Assembly (NCBI GenBank): GCA_021798835.1
Contig: JAJZBQ010000001.1
Span: forward strand, 248,001-312,000
DNA length: 64,000 nt
Source: Pseudomonadota bacterium
Lineage (GTDB): Bacteria > Pseudomonadota > Gammaproteobacteria > Burkholderiales > Ferrovaceae
Direction: 5' to 3'
The position numbers and the translations under genes are program-made. Below the pieces are notes generated by a model. The model saw only the letters and a list, made by a program, of their open reading frames with translations, had not been told where the DNA came from and did no database searches. Below are positions 44,340 through 54,884 of this stretch, piece by piece. Position 1 is the stretch's first letter. Every line of letters starts with the position of its first letter.

Positions 44340-45284
44340 GTGAGAAACGTGACATTCATGAATGGTGTCCATGACCCTGTGATGCTGGAGGAAGGGGTAA
44401 ATGCCTTGGCAGTGCGTGCCGATGGGGTCTATGTGGATGGGACCTTTGGGCGTGGCGGGCATACGGGTCGTCTGCTGCAATTATTGGGACCGCAGGGCAG
44501 AGTGATCGCATTCGATCGCGATCACTCTGCCATTGCTGTGGGGCGCCTTCTGAAGGATCCTCGCCTGACTATGTGCCATGCCCCATTCTCAGAGATGGCG
44601 GTCGTTGTGGCGGGGCTGGGAGTAGCGGCGGTAGACGGGATTTTGCTGGATCTCGGGGTATCATCGCCCCAGTTGGATCAGGCGGAACGGGGATTCAGTT
44701 TTCGTCTCGATGGTCCGCTGGATATGCGTATGGATCAGTCCCAGTCATTGACGGCTGAACGCTGGATCAACGAGGCCGCAGAGGCCGAATTGGCTGACGT
44801 GATTCGTACCTTGGGTGAAGAGCGATTTGCGCGTCAGGTGGCTCGCGCTATCGTGGTGCAGCGTCAGCAGGCACCGATTCAGACGACACGTCAGTTGGCA
44901 CAGTTGGTGGCTCAGGCAGTGCGTACCCGTGAAGTTGGACAGGATCCGGCAACCCGGACATTTCAGGCTATCCGACTTTTCATCAATGGTGAATTGACTG
45001 AGTTGGCGCAGGTGCTTCCTATGGCGGTACAACTGCTCAAGCCTGGTGGGCGATTGGCTGTGATCAGTTTTCATTCTCTGGAAGATCGGCTGGTCAAGCG
45101 ATTTTTTCAGACGCAATCCCGTGCGCCGGATGTGCCGCGTGGTATGGCCATTCGCGAAGCAGATCGTCCGGCACCGCTGTTGGTCATGATGGGTAAAGGT
45201 CAGCGTCCCAGCGCCCAGGAAGTGAGTCGCAACCCACGCAGTCGCAGTGCCATGCTGCGAGTGGCCATGAGGACTGCAGCATGA
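44340..45284 (+). CDS. rsmH: 16S rRNA m4C1402 methyltransferase RsmH
   Basis: RsmH N4-methylates C1402 of 16S rRNA with S-adenosylmethionine. The 314-residue product has HDPVMLEEGVNAL, VDGTFGRGGHT, AFDRDHSAI, GILLDLGVSSPQLD and RGFSFRLDGPLDMRMD, then KPGGRLAVISFHSLEDRLVK. The GTG at 44340 follows the mraZ stop directly; the ATG at 44358 is an alternative. A perfect 14-bp hairpin lies in the coding sequence at 44496-44531. The stop overlaps ftsL. Confidence 0.97.
   Translation: MRNVTFMNGVHDPVMLEEGVNALAVRADGVYVDGTFGRGGHTGRLLQLLGPQGRVIAFDRDHSAIAVGRLLKDPRLTMCHAPFSEMAVVVAGLGVAAVDGILLDLGVSSPQLDQAERGFSFRLDGPLDMRMDQSQSLTAERWINEAAEAELADVIRTLGEERFARQVARAIVVQRQQAPIQTTRQLAQLVAQAVRTREVGQDPATRTFQAIRLFINGELTELAQVLPMAVQLLKPGGRLAVISFHSLEDRLVKRFFQTQSRAPDVPRGMAIREADRPAPLLVMMGKGQRPSAQEVSRNPRSRSAMLRVAMRTAA
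44496..44531. repeat. Perfect 14-bp inverted repeat (hairpin) in rsmH
   Basis: GGCAGAGTGATCGC (44496-44509) and GCGATCACTCTGCC (44518-44531) are exact reverse complements separated by 8 bases. In mRNA they would form a strong stem-loop about 160 bases into rsmH. No U tract follows, so it is not a standard terminator. Confidence 0.9.
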
Positions 45285-45562
45285 GGCGCGAGTTGTTTCT
45301 TTTCCTGACCATCATGATGCTGTCCTTATGGGTCATTCAGGAGCGGCAGCAGGCACGACGCCTCTATATTGATTTGCAGCAAGCGCGCGATGAACAGGTG
45401 CAGTTGCAGACGGAAAGCGATCAGTTGCAAATCGACAAAGGTACGTTGTCGGCCAGTGGTCGTATCGAAGATCGGGCGGTACATGTGATGGGGATGTTGG
45501 TGCCTCAGGCAGGGCAGAAGCGTTTGCTGATACTGGGGCAGAATCCCGGAGGTGCGCGATGA
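45281..45562 (+). CDS. ftsL: Cell division protein FtsL
   Basis: FtsL is the small bitopic divisome protein that pairs with FtsB and FtsQ and activates FtsWI. The 93-residue product has a short cytoplasmic start, one membrane helix (about residues 4-19) and a periplasmic coiled coil (QQARRLYIDLQQARDEQVQLQTESDQLQ). Position between rsmH and ftsI is diagnostic. It overlaps both neighbours by ATGA. Confidence 0.93.
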   Translation: MRRELFLFLTIMMLSLWVIQERQQARRLYIDLQQARDEQVQLQTESDQLQIDKGTLSASGRIEDRAVHVMGMLVPQAGQKRLLILGQNPGGAR

Positions 45563-47271
45563 AAACACGGGTATCCGGAAAAGTCTTTGTGCGTTTTGAG
45601 CAATGGCGCAGCCTTCTGGTACAGAGCCTGCTGTTGGGTGCCCTGACCGCGCTGATCGGACGTGCTTTTTGGTTGCAGGCGATTCATTCGACCTTTCTGC
45701 AACAGAAAGGAGAAGAGCGTTATAGCCGAATATTGCCGGAACCGGCCAGTCGCGGCATTATCCGGGATCGTAACGGGCAGCCTTTGGCCATCAGCATTCC
45801 ATCAGAGTCGGTATGGGCCAATCGGGAAGATCTCGAAATGACGGTCTCTCAGCGTGATCAGTTGGCCGCCTTGCTCAAGGAAGACCCCCGTGTGATGGCA
45901 CGCCGTTTGCGGGGGGATACGGGGATTGTCTATTTGAAGCGTCAGTTGACTCCGGAAATCGCGCAACAGATCATGAATCTCAAGATTTCCGGAATATTTG
46001 TGCAACATGGGTTTCATCGCGCATATCCAAAATCCAGTGAAATGGCACATCTGGTCGGTTTTACCAATGCCGATGATCATGGTCAGGAAGGAGTCGAGTT
46101 GGCCTATGAATCACTTTTGCAAGGAGTTTATGGTGCGCGCCGTGTGATTCGTGATCGTGCCGGCCATGTCATCGAGGATGTGGAAAACATTCGTGCTCCT
46201 CGGCAAGGACAAGACATGGCGCTCAGTGTTGATGCGCGTATTCAGCATTTGGCCGCACGGGAGTTGCATGCCGCCATTGCAACCAGCCATGCTAAAGCTG
46301 GTGCTGTGGTAGTGCTGGACAGCCAGACGGGAGAAATTCTGGCGCTCGTCAATAGCCCCGATTATGATCCCAATCAGCGCGTGAATTTATCGGGGGATGA
46401 GTTGCGCAACCGGGCCATCACCGATACCTATGAACCCGGTTCAACGATGAAGCCCTTTACCATCGCTGCCGCCCTGGAAGCGGGACGCATTCGTCCAGAC
46501 ACGGTCATACCGACACCGGGTGGAGTGTTGGCCATCGGTAATCACTTGATTCATGACGATCACGTGGCGGCCTCCTATACTGTCAGTGAAGTTATCGAAC
46601 ATTCCAGCAATGTTGGAGCGGCGCGGATTGCATTGGAGTTGCCGGCCCGCACTATGTGGGACATGTTTACGGATGTGGGTTTTGGTCAGAAACCGAAGTC
46701 CGGTTTTCCCGGGGAGGCCGGGGGACGCTTGCGTCCTTACCAGAATTGGAAGCCTATCGAACAGGCTACCATGGCTTTTGGCAATGGGATGACCGTTAGT
46801 CTGCTACAGATTGCACGCGCCTACACGGTTTTCCCCAATAGGGGCCTCTTGCGCCCCTTGATGCTCGTGAAAGGCACTCCACCACCGGGTCATCAGGTGA
46901 TGACCGATAAAACTGCGCGTGAAGTAACGGCTATGCTGGAAACGGTGGTCAGTCCAGAAGGAACAGCCCCTCAGGCAGCCGTTCCCGGCTATCGGGTGGC
47001 CGGTAAGACGGGAACGGCACATAAGGTGTTACGGGGTCATTATGTCAACAAATATGTGGCGTCGTTCATCGGGTTTGCGCCGGTTTCTGCCCCACGGGTG
47101 GTGGTGGCGGTGATGATCGATGAACCAGCGGGCAGTCGGTATTATGGAGGACAGGTGGCGGCCCCGGTGTTTTCAGCACTGACCGGAGAGATCATGCAGT
47201 TGCTGGAGGTTCCTCCAGATGCACCGAACACGGTGATGGGCAGTGATGTTTCAGCGGAGCATCACACATGA
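45559..47271 (+). CDS. ftsI: Peptidoglycan transpeptidase FtsI (PBP3)
   Basis: FtsI crosslinks septal peptidoglycan in the periplasm with FtsW. The 570-residue protein has an N-terminal membrane anchor (about residues 20-40), the class B PBP dimerisation domain (RGIIRDRNGQPLAIS), and a transpeptidase domain. The active-site serine is in STMK (Ser295), with SSN and KTGTAHK as the other motifs. It overlaps ftsL and murE by ATGA. Confidence 0.97.
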   Translation: MKTRVSGKVFVRFEQWRSLLVQSLLLGALTALIGRAFWLQAIHSTFLQQKGEERYSRILPEPASRGIIRDRNGQPLAISIPSESVWANREDLEMTVSQRDQLAALLKEDPRVMARRLRGDTGIVYLKRQLTPEIAQQIMNLKISGIFVQHGFHRAYPKSSEMAHLVGFTNADDHGQEGVELAYESLLQGVYGARRVIRDRAGHVIEDVENIRAPRQGQDMALSVDARIQHLAARELHAAIATSHAKAGAVVVLDSQTGEILALVNSPDYDPNQRVNLSGDELRNRAITDTYEPGSTMKPFTIAAALEAGRIRPDTVIPTPGGVLAIGNHLIHDDHVAASYTVSEVIEHSSNVGAARIALELPARTMWDMFTDVGFGQKPKSGFPGEAGGRLRPYQNWKPIEQATMAFGNGMTVSLLQIARAYTVFPNRGLLRPLMLVKGTPPPGHQVMTDKTAREVTAMLETVVSPEGTAPQAAVPGYRVAGKTGTAHKVLRGHYVNKYVASFIGFAPVSAPRVVVAVMIDEPAGSRYYGGQVAAPVFSALTGEIMQLLEVPPDAPNTVMGSDVSAEHHT

Positions 47272-48782
47272 GTTGCATTGTCGAAACCTCGTTGACGAAC
47301 CTTTCTGCGATGGAAGTCGGTGGGTTGTCCGCTGTGGACTTCGAAGGGCTTTCCTGTCGCAATTTGTGTGCAGACAGTCGTCAGATTTGTCCGGGAGATA
47401 CGTTTTTGGCTTTCCCTGGTGTTCAGGGAGATGGTCGTCATTTTATTTCCCAAGCTATTCAAGGTGGGGCTGCCCATGTATTGTGGGAGTCGCAAGGGTT
47501 CAACTGGAATGCGGAGTGGCGGGTTCCCCAACGGGCCGTGATGGGTTTGCGCGACAAGGTCAGTAGTCTGGCAGGTACACTCTATGGTCATCCTTCGCAT
47601 CACTTGCGTGTACTGGGAGTCACGGGCACCAATGGGAAAACGACCTGTAGTCACTGGCTGGCCCAGATCTTGAATCAGACCGGGGCGCGGGCTGGTGTGC
47701 TGGGGACTCTGGGGGCGGGTGTACCAGGTCGGTTACAGGATACGGGACATACGACTCCAGGTCCGATTCAGGTCCAGCGCCTATTGGCCGAACAATATGC
47801 GGGGGGTACCACACATTGTGTGATGGAAGTATCCTCACATGCCTTGGATCAGGGGAGGGTGAATGGGGTATCCTTTCGTGGGGCTCTGTTTACCAACCTC
47901 ACTCGCGATCATTTGGATTATCACGGATCGCTGGTCTCCTATCGGGAAGCCAAGGCGCGTCTATTCCGGAATTACTCGCTCGATTACGCGCTGCTCAATG
48001 GTGATGATGAGTTTGGGAGGGAACTCCTGACTGAATTATCGCACCGCTCGGTGCGTGTGTTGGGCTATAGCCTTCAGAATCGGATAGTTGATGCTCCAGA
48101 AGGACTATGGGTGAAACGGCATGCCTTGACACAACGAGGTCAAAGTCTGGAACTGGAATCTCCTTGGGGAGACTTGCAACTTGACCTCCCGGTGATGGGG
48201 GAATTCAATGTGGCCAACCTGTTGGCGGTGGTGGGTGCTGCGTTGCTGGAAGGAGTTTCTCCGAGCCAATTGTTTGACGCAGTCGCATCTCTGGATGCCC
48301 CACCGGGACGGATGGAGCAGTATGGCGGGGGTAAAGATCCGCGGGTGGTGGTGGATTTTGCCCATACGCCTGATGCCTTGGCTCAGGTATTACGTGCATT
48401 GCGCCCTTGGGTGGAACCGAACCGGCAACTCTGGGTCGTTTTTGGTTGTGGGGGACAACGGGATGGGGGCAAGCGTCCCTTGATGGGCAGGATGGCGGAA
48501 ACCTGGGCGGATCGGGTGGTGCTGACCTCGGATAATCCGCGTGACGAGGATCCCCAGAAAATTCTTGCACAAATCAGTGCAGGCATGTTGAAGCCCCCGT
48601 TTGCAGTGGAGGTTGATCGTGGCCGTGCTATTACACAGGTATTGGAGCAGGCGCAGGAGGGCGATGTGGTATTGATTGCCGGCAAGGGTCATGAGACCAC
48701 ACAGACGCTGGCAGGAGGGGTGAAATATCCCTGGAGTGACAGAGTGGCGGTATGTCAAGGATTGGCGGAGCGTAATCAATGA
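47268..48782 (+). CDS. murE: UDP-MurNAc-tripeptide synthetase MurE
   Basis: MurE adds the third amino acid to UDP-MurNAc-dipeptide. The 504-residue protein has the N-terminal UDP-binding domain (ADSRQICPGDTFLAF), the P-loop GVTGTNGKTT, and TTPGP. The C-terminal specificity motif DNPRDEDP identifies meso-diaminopimelate as the substrate. It overlaps ftsI and murF. Confidence 0.97.
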   Translation: MSCIVETSLTNLSAMEVGGLSAVDFEGLSCRNLCADSRQICPGDTFLAFPGVQGDGRHFISQAIQGGAAHVLWESQGFNWNAEWRVPQRAVMGLRDKVSSLAGTLYGHPSHHLRVLGVTGTNGKTTCSHWLAQILNQTGARAGVLGTLGAGVPGRLQDTGHTTPGPIQVQRLLAEQYAGGTTHCVMEVSSHALDQGRVNGVSFRGALFTNLTRDHLDYHGSLVSYREAKARLFRNYSLDYALLNGDDEFGRELLTELSHRSVRVLGYSLQNRIVDAPEGLWVKRHALTQRGQSLELESPWGDLQLDLPVMGEFNVANLLAVVGAALLEGVSPSQLFDAVASLDAPPGRMEQYGGGKDPRVVVDFAHTPDALAQVLRALRPWVEPNRQLWVVFGCGGQRDGGKRPLMGRMAETWADRVVLTSDNPRDEDPQKILAQISAGMLKPPFAVEVDRGRAITQVLEQAQEGDVVLIAGKGHETTQTLAGGVKYPWSDRVAVCQGLAERNQ

Positions 48783-50131
48783 GTTTCTGGACCTGGAACC
48801 GGGTATTGACAACGCTGGGTATCGCGCAGCGGCAAGAGGATTTTCCGATTGCTCGGATATGCACCGACAGTCGTCAGTGTCAGCCTGGTGATTTGTTTGT
48901 GGCTTTGCCTGGGGAGCGCTTTGATGGACACCAATTTCTGGAACAGGCTCTGCAGCGGGGTGCGTGTGCGGTGTTGGTGGAACGGTTGCCGGTCTCTCCC
49001 TTTGCTGAAGCTCGGGGGTTGCAAGTCCCGAGCACGTTGCAAGCGCTCGCCAGGCTGTCACGCGCACAACGTGAGATATTGAATCCCCGTGTGATTGCCG
49101 TGACGGGCAGCAATGGCAAGACGACCGTTAAGGAGATGGTGGCGAATATTCTGAGGGCTTCGGAGGGAGAAGCAGGCGCCAGTCGTGTCTGGGCGACGCC
49201 AGGAAATTTTAACAATGCCATTGGGGTTCCTCTGACATTGCTGCAGCTGACCGAAAAGCATCGCTGGGCCGTGGTGGAAATGGGAATGAATCATGCCGGT
49301 GAAATTGCTGAATTGACGGCTATGGCCCTTCCTGACGTGGCGTTGATCACCAACGTTCAGCGGGCTCATCTCGGGTTTCTGGGATCGCTGGAGCAGATTG
49401 CGTGTGCCAAGGCAGAGATATTTTCCGGATTGGGAACAACCGGAGTGGCGATATTTCCAGAGACGGTCCCTTTTCGTGAGCACTTGGAACAGGCTGCTCA
49501 GGGGCATCGCACGCTGACCTTTGGTCTGGAACCAGGTGCTGCGGTTCAGGGGACGGTTCAAGGGGGAGCGTTGGTGATTCGCTTGGGTGAAGTCGCATTC
49601 CCGGTACGCTTGCAGGTGCCAGGGCGGCATAACCAGAACAATGCACTGGCGGCGGCAGCGGTTGCTTATGCCTCTGGTGTGGCAGCGGAACACATTCGTT
49701 CCGGGCTCGAAGCATTTTCGGGGGTGGCAGGCCGTTTGCAGAGTTGTTTTTCAGCCTTGGGTGCCTTGATCCTCAACGATACTTACAATGCCAATCCCGA
49801 TTCCGTGAGGGCGGCGCTGGCGGTGCTGGCCGAGCGTGAAGGGCGTCGGATTCTGGTACTGGGGGATCTGGGAGAACTGGGTGAGCAGGCTCCGGCATTA
49901 CATGCGGAACTGGGCCATGAGGCGCGGGCATTGGGAATCGATGAGTGCTATACCGTGGGGGAACTGGCTGCATTGACCAGCGCATCTTTTGGGGCCATGG
50001 GGCACCATGAAGTCACCGCAGAGCGTCTGGTGGCCCGTTTGCGACCACAATTGAATGCCCAGACCGTGGTGTTGGTCAAAGGATCGCGTTTCATGAAAAT
50101 GGAAACGATTGTTGCAGGGTTATTGGCATGA
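48779..50131 (+). CDS. murF: UDP-MurNAc-pentapeptide synthetase MurF
   Basis: MurF attaches D-Ala-D-Ala to UDP-MurNAc-tripeptide. The 450-residue protein has [23 protein letters not shown], the P-loop [26 protein letters not shown], and [15 protein letters not shown] in the C-terminal domain. It lies between murE and mraY as usual. Confidence 0.97.
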   Translation: MSFWTWNRVLTTLGIAQRQEDFPIARICTDSRQCQPGDLFVALPGERFDGHQFLEQALQRGACAVLVERLPVSPFAEARGLQVPSTLQALARLSRAQREILNPRVIAVTGSNGKTTVKEMVANILRASEGEAGASRVWATPGNFNNAIGVPLTLLQLTEKHRWAVVEMGMNHAGEIAELTAMALPDVALITNVQRAHLGFLGSLEQIACAKAEIFSGLGTTGVAIFPETVPFREHLEQAAQGHRTLTFGLEPGAAVQGTVQGGALVIRLGEVAFPVRLQVPGRHNQNNALAAAAVAYASGVAAEHIRSGLEAFSGVAGRLQSCFSALGALILNDTYNANPDSVRAALAVLAEREGRRILVLGDLGELGEQAPALHAELGHEARALGIDECYTVGELAALTSASFGAMGHHEVTAERLVARLRPQLNAQTVVLVKGSRFMKMETIVAGLLA

Positions 50132-50150
50132 TGGAGGCATTGGGATAATC

Positions 50151-51236
50151 ATGTTACTGGCTTTGAGTCATTGGTTGGCCTTGAGTGTGCGCGGTTTTCA
50201 TGTATTCGAATACCTGACATTACGTGCATTGCTGGCCACCCTGACCTCTCTGGGATTATCTTTGTGGATCGGTCCAACGATGATCCGTCGCCTGACGGCA
50301 TACAAGATCGGGCAGGCGATTCGTGATGACGGGCCAAAAACCCACTTGGTCAAAAGTGGTACTCCGACCATGGGGGGGGCCTTGATTCTGGTGGCTATTG
50401 CGGTGACTACCTTGCTCTGGGCAGATTTGAACAACCGCTATGTCTGGTTGGTGTTGGTGACGTTGCTGGGCTATGGGGCCATTGGTTGGGTCGATGACTA
50501 TCGCAAGGTGGTGCATCGTAATCCCAAAGGTTTGTCGGCGCGTGCCAAATATTTCTGGCAATCGTTGATCGCTGTGGTGGTCGCGGGGCTGCTGCTGAGC
50601 ATGGCCACCAGTGCGGCGGAGACACAGTTGATCGTGCCATTTTTCAAGTCGGTCTCATTGCCTCTTGGGGGGGCAGGGTTTGTCATACTTACTTATTTTG
50701 TGATGGTGGGTACCAGTAATGCTGTGAATCTGACCGATGGACTGGATGGGTTGGCCATCATGCCGACGGTCTTGATCTCTGCGGCCTTGGCGATCTTTGC
50801 CTATGTGGCCGGGAACAAAGTATTTGCGGGATACCTGGGATTCCCGAGTATCCCGGGAGCGGGAGAGTTGGTGGTGTTTTGTGCGGCCATGAGTGGAGCT
50901 GGGCTGGGCTTTCTGTGGTTCAACGCCTACCCGGCTGAAGTATTCATGGGCGATGTGGGGGCTTTGGCATTGGGGGGGGCACTGGGGCTGGTAGCGGTGA
51001 TTGTGCGCCAGGAGATTGTATTGTTTGTGATGGGGGGGGTATTTGTGCTGGAAACCTTGTCGGTGGTCTTGCAGGTGGCCTCGTTCAAATTGACCGGTAA
51101 TCGCCTGTTTCGCATGGCACCTATCCATCACCATTTTGAATTGAAAGGATGGAAGGAAACGCAAGTGGTGGTGCGTTTCTGGATTATTACCATGGTCCTG
51201 GTTCTGGCCGGTCTGTCCACATTGAAATTACGCTGA
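50151..51236 (+). CDS. mraY: Phospho-MurNAc-pentapeptide translocase MraY
   Basis: MraY transfers phospho-MurNAc-pentapeptide to undecaprenyl phosphate, forming lipid I at the inner membrane. The 361-residue protein has about ten membrane helices and all family motifs: [50 protein letters not shown], and [11 protein letters not shown]. The ATG at 50151 gives the usual N-terminus; the frame from 50109 lies inside murF. The stop overlaps murD (TGATG). Confidence 0.97.
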   Translation: MLLALSHWLALSVRGFHVFEYLTLRALLATLTSLGLSLWIGPTMIRRLTAYKIGQAIRDDGPKTHLVKSGTPTMGGALILVAIAVTTLLWADLNNRYVWLVLVTLLGYGAIGWVDDYRKVVHRNPKGLSARAKYFWQSLIAVVVAGLLLSMATSAAETQLIVPFFKSVSLPLGGAGFVILTYFVMVGTSNAVNLTDGLDGLAIMPTVLISAALAIFAYVAGNKVFAGYLGFPSIPGAGELVVFCAAMSGAGLGFLWFNAYPAEVFMGDVGALALGGALGLVAVIVRQEIVLFVMGGVFVLETLSVVLQVASFKLTGNRLFRMAPIHHHFELKGWKETQVVVRFWIITMVLVLAGLSTLKLR

Positions 51237-52615
51237 TGACACAACAAGTTCCAATATTTTCTGAGGGATATCCCGGCCAGCGTGTAGGGGTCATGGGTTT
51301 GGGGCAGACGGGATGGTCTGCCGTGCGCTGGTTGAGGGGACAGGGCTTTGAGGTGGTGGTTGCTGACACACGCTTTGCTCCTCCCTATGCAGAGGCTTTG
51401 CAGCAGACTTATCCCGATATCGTGCGCCACTTCGGAGAGTTTTCTGAAGAGTGGTGTGCGGATCTGGATTGGATCCTGCTCAGTCCTGGAATATCCAGAG
51501 AAGCTCCCTGTCTGGAGTGCGCGCGTGCGCGCGCATTGCCGATGTTGGGGGATGTGGAAGTGGCCGCGCGTTATCTGGCCTGGTACGGCAATAGGCCTTT
51601 GTTGATGGCCGTGACGGGAGCCAATGGAAAAAGTACGGTGGTCAGTATGTTAGGAGCCATGGCTGCTGCACAGGGTAAAACGGTAGCAGTGGCCGGCAAC
51701 ATTGGCCTGCCGGTGCTGGATGTGCTGGGTCATGAACCCTGGCCTGAGGTGCTGGTGTTGGAATTGTCCAGTTTTCAACTGGAAACGGTATCTAGTTTAA
51801 ATCCGGATGTGGCCGTGGTACTCAATGTCACGGAAGACCATATGGACCGTTATCCCGACATGGTGGCTTATGCAGCGGCCAAGGCAAGGATTTATGAGGG
51901 TTGTCATCATCCAGTGAGCAATCGGGATGATCCATGGAATTTGCGCGAGAGTGCCTTGACATTCGGATTGGGTGAGCCTGACGGCTTCCAGGCATGGGGA
52001 GTGAGGCGCTGGCTTGGTGAGGAATGGTTGGTCGAAGGGCGACGGCATGTCATGAAGTGCAGTGAACTGCGTGTTTCAGGTCAACATAACCGGGCCAATG
52101 CACTGGCAGCCTTGGCCATGGGGCGAGCGGTGGGCTGGGAGGTGTCCGAGATGGTGGTGGCCCTGCGGGAGTTTTCCGGATTGCCGCATCGGGTGGAGAC
52201 GGTTGCCGTGGTGTCTGAAGTGACCTATATCGATGATTCCAAAGGAACCAATGTCGGTGCGACGGTGGCTGCTTTGAAGGGCTTTATGGCCCCGGTGATT
52301 CTGATTGCAGGGGGTGATGGAAAAAATCAGGATTTTGCGCCATTGGGCGAAGCAATTCGAAACCATACCAAAGCGGTGATTCTCATCGGTCGCGATGGAC
52401 CCCGTATTGCGGAGGCCGTGGGAGAGGGAAATCAGATGGTTGCCTCGTCATTGCCCGAGGCTGTCAGTCTGGCAGCTCGTATGGCGGTGGCTGGGGATGT
52501 GGTGTTGATGTCACCGGCCTGCGCCAGTTTTGATATGTTTCGCGATTATCAGCATCGTGCTGACGTGTTTCGTCAGGCGGTTTCTGAATTGATGGCGGCG
52601 GAGCCAATGCCATGA
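51236..52615 (+). CDS. murD: UDP-MurNAc-L-Ala:D-Glu ligase MurD
   Basis: MurD adds D-glutamate to UDP-MurNAc-L-Ala. The 459-residue protein has the N-terminal GLGQTGWSAVRWL, the P-loop VTGANGKST, ELSSFQLET, NVTEDHMDRY, and YIDDSKGTNVGAT in the C-terminal domain. The start overlaps the mraY stop by one base. A 20-base alternating purine-pyrimidine stretch occurs at 51517-51536. Confidence 0.97.
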   Translation: MTQQVPIFSEGYPGQRVGVMGLGQTGWSAVRWLRGQGFEVVVADTRFAPPYAEALQQTYPDIVRHFGEFSEEWCADLDWILLSPGISREAPCLECARARALPMLGDVEVAARYLAWYGNRPLLMAVTGANGKSTVVSMLGAMAAAQGKTVAVAGNIGLPVLDVLGHEPWPEVLVLELSSFQLETVSSLNPDVAVVLNVTEDHMDRYPDMVAYAAAKARIYEGCHHPVSNRDDPWNLRESALTFGLGEPDGFQAWGVRRWLGEEWLVEGRRHVMKCSELRVSGQHNRANALAALAMGRAVGWEVSEMVVALREFSGLPHRVETVAVVSEVTYIDDSKGTNVGATVAALKGFMAPVILIAGGDGKNQDFAPLGEAIRNHTKAVILIGRDGPRIAEAVGEGNQMVASSLPEAVSLAARMAVAGDVVLMSPACASFDMFRDYQHRADVFRQAVSELMAAEPMP

Positions 52616-53781
52616 TGCGCTGGCTGGGTGATAGAGCTGAAACCTGGCAGGCGGAACTGGACTTTCCCTTGTTGGGAACGGTATTGACCTTGCTGTCGCT
52701 GGGAGTGGTGATGGTTTATTCCGCTTCCATTGCCTTGGCGCAGGCGGACCGGCACATCGGGTTTCATGCGGGTTACTTTTTTACTCGACAGTTGCTTTAT
52801 GTGGGGATGGGTGTGCTGGTGGGGTGGATGTGTTTTCATGTCCCCCTCGATCTCTGGAAAAAATATGCGTTGCCGCTGTTTGGCCTGGGAATTCTGGGAC
52901 TTGTCTTGGTATTGATTCCAGGGTTAGGCAAGGAAGTCAATGGCAGCCGACGCTGGCTGCCATTGGGAATATTCAATCTCCAGCCCTCGGAGTTCATGAA
53001 GTTTTTGGTACTTCTGTATGCGGCTGACTATACTTCGCGCAAAAGTGATGTCATGCACAGTTTGAAAAGTGGTTTTGTGCCACTGTTTCTGGTGATGTTG
53101 GTGGTGGGGATGTTGCTGCTCAAGGAGCCTGATTTTGGGGCATTTGCGGTGATGACCACGATTGCGGCGGCAATTCTCTTTTTGGGTGGGATGAACTGGC
53201 GCTTGTTTCTGGGATTGAGTGTGTTACTGGGGATTGCTTTTGTGTTGATGGTGGTGCTTTCTCCCTATCGCTTCAATCGTCTCGTATGGTTCTGGAACCC
53301 TTGGGCCGATCCTTTTGGCAAGGGTTACCAGTTGACTCATGCCTTGATTGCATTCGGTCATGGAGGGCTATGGGGGCTGGGATTGGGAGGGAGTATCGAG
53401 AAGCAATTGTATCTTCCTGAAGCGCATACCGATTTTCTGATGGCGGTGATTGCGGAAGAACTGGGCTTCATGGGAGTGCTGGTGACCATTGGTCTTTTTG
53501 CCTTTCTGGTGATCCGTGCCTTTGCCATTGGTCGGCGTGTTGCAGCCATGGAGTGCTATTTTGAGGCATTGGTGGCTCAGGGGGTAGGAGTCTGGATGGC
53601 GGTACAAAGCGTGGTGAACATCGGGGTGAATATGGGTCTGCTGCCGACCAAAGGATTAACGCTTCCTCTATTGAGTTATGGGGGGAGTGGCATCGTGGCC
53701 AATATCATGGCGCTGGCAGTTTTGTTTCGCATCGACTATGAAAGCAGGCAGCGTATGCGTCATCGGGGAAAACCGCGATGA
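52612..53781 (+). CDS. ftsW: Septal peptidoglycan polymerase FtsW
   Basis: FtsW is the SEDS-family glycosyltransferase that polymerises septal peptidoglycan with FtsI. The 389-residue protein has about ten membrane helices. The family signatures are NGSRRWLPLGIFNLQPSEFMKF, KEPDFG and a C-terminal LPTKGLTLPLLSYGGSG. It overlaps murD and murG by ATGA. Confidence 0.97.
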   Translation: MMRWLGDRAETWQAELDFPLLGTVLTLLSLGVVMVYSASIALAQADRHIGFHAGYFFTRQLLYVGMGVLVGWMCFHVPLDLWKKYALPLFGLGILGLVLVLIPGLGKEVNGSRRWLPLGIFNLQPSEFMKFLVLLYAADYTSRKSDVMHSLKSGFVPLFLVMLVVGMLLLKEPDFGAFAVMTTIAAAILFLGGMNWRLFLGLSVLLGIAFVLMVVLSPYRFNRLVWFWNPWADPFGKGYQLTHALIAFGHGGLWGLGLGGSIEKQLYLPEAHTDFLMAVIAEELGFMGVLVTIGLFAFLVIRAFAIGRRVAAMECYFEALVAQGVGVWMAVQSVVNIGVNMGLLPTKGLTLPLLSYGGSGIVANIMALAVLFRIDYESRQRMRHRGKPR

Positions 53782-54884
53782 ATCGTGTGGCATTGATCAT
53801 GGCGGGTGGGACAGGGGGGCATGTATTCCCGGCGCTGGCCCTGGCACTCGCTCTGCGTGAGCAAGGTTGGCAGGTGGCATGGCTCGGAACCCGTCGCGGG
53901 ATGGAGGTGACCTGGGTATCTGCACACCAGTTTCCCATGGAATATGTCCATATGACAGGGGTACGTGGCAGGGGATGGAAAAGTTTGCTGGTGTCCCCTT
54001 TCAAGCTGATCTGGGCGGTGGGGAAAGCATTGAGCATCCTCATGAAGTGGCGTCCGCACGTGATCATTGGCTTTGGTGGTTATGCGGCATTGCCGGGGGG
54101 GATTGCGGCGGTGTTACTGCGGCTTCCTCTGGTTATTCATGAACAAAATGCTGTGGCGGGACTGACCAACCGAGTGCTGGCGCGCCTGGCCAATACGGTA
54201 CTGGAAGGATTTCCCGGGGCCTTCGCGGCACCTGCCCAGGGGCTATTGGTCCGCTGGCTGGGTCAGCCACGTCATCTGTTGACGGTGGGGAATCCCGTGC
54301 GCGAAGCCTTGCGCCATCTTGCTCCCCCGGCACAGCGATTTGCACAGCGCGTGGGTAATCTGAGGATTTTGGTATTGGGTGGCAGCCAGGGAGCTCAGGC
54401 CCTCAATCACTGGGTTCCTCAGGCGCTATCCCGGATTCCGGTAGCCGAGCGGCCTATGGTTATTCATCAGGCTGGTCAGCAACATCTGGATCAGTTGACG
54501 CAGCACTATCGCCAGTTGGGCCTCGAAGGCGATCTGCGCGCTTTCATCGATGACATGGCCGCGGTGTATGCGGTGTGTGATCTGGTGATTTGTCGTGCGG
54601 GGGCGCTGACCATCGCTGAATTGATGGCGGTAGGGTTGGGGAGTGTGTTGGTGCCTTTTCCGGCGGCGGTGGATGATCATCAAACACGGAATGCCCGCTT
54701 TCTGGAAGCGGCGGGTGCTGCGCGTCTGTGGCCGCAGCAGGAAGCCGATGCACAACAGTTGGCAGACTGGTTGGGTCAGCAAACCCGGTCGGGATTGTTG
54801 GTCATGGCAGAGGCGGCTCGTCGCCTCGCACCATTGGATACCGTGGCACATATGGTACGTACCTGTGAGGAGTGGGCGGCATGA
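53778..54884 (+). CDS. murG: Lipid II-forming GlcNAc transferase MurG
   Basis: MurG transfers GlcNAc to lipid I, giving lipid II on the cytoplasmic face. The 368-residue GT28 protein shows [52 protein letters not shown] and [24 protein letters not shown]. The stop overlaps murC. Confidence 0.97.
   Translation: MNRVALIMAGGTGGHVFPALALALALREQGWQVAWLGTRRGMEVTWVSAHQFPMEYVHMTGVRGRGWKSLLVSPFKLIWAVGKALSILMKWRPHVIIGFGGYAALPGGIAAVLLRLPLVIHEQNAVAGLTNRVLARLANTVLEGFPGAFAAPAQGLLVRWLGQPRHLLTVGNPVREALRHLAPPAQRFAQRVGNLRILVLGGSQGAQALNHWVPQALSRIPVAERPMVIHQAGQQHLDQLTQHYRQLGLEGDLRAFIDDMAAVYAVCDLVICRAGALTIAELMAVGLGSVLVPFPAAVDDHQTRNARFLEAAGAARLWPQQEADAQQLADWLGQQTRSGLLVMAEAARRLAPLDTVAHMVRTCEEWAA

Noticed and set aside
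50371-51038. Several 8-G runs in mraY as phase-variation tracts
   Set aside because: Runs of 7-9 G are common in this window (also flgF and near 61652), so these are within background; only the 13-G run in fliM stands out.
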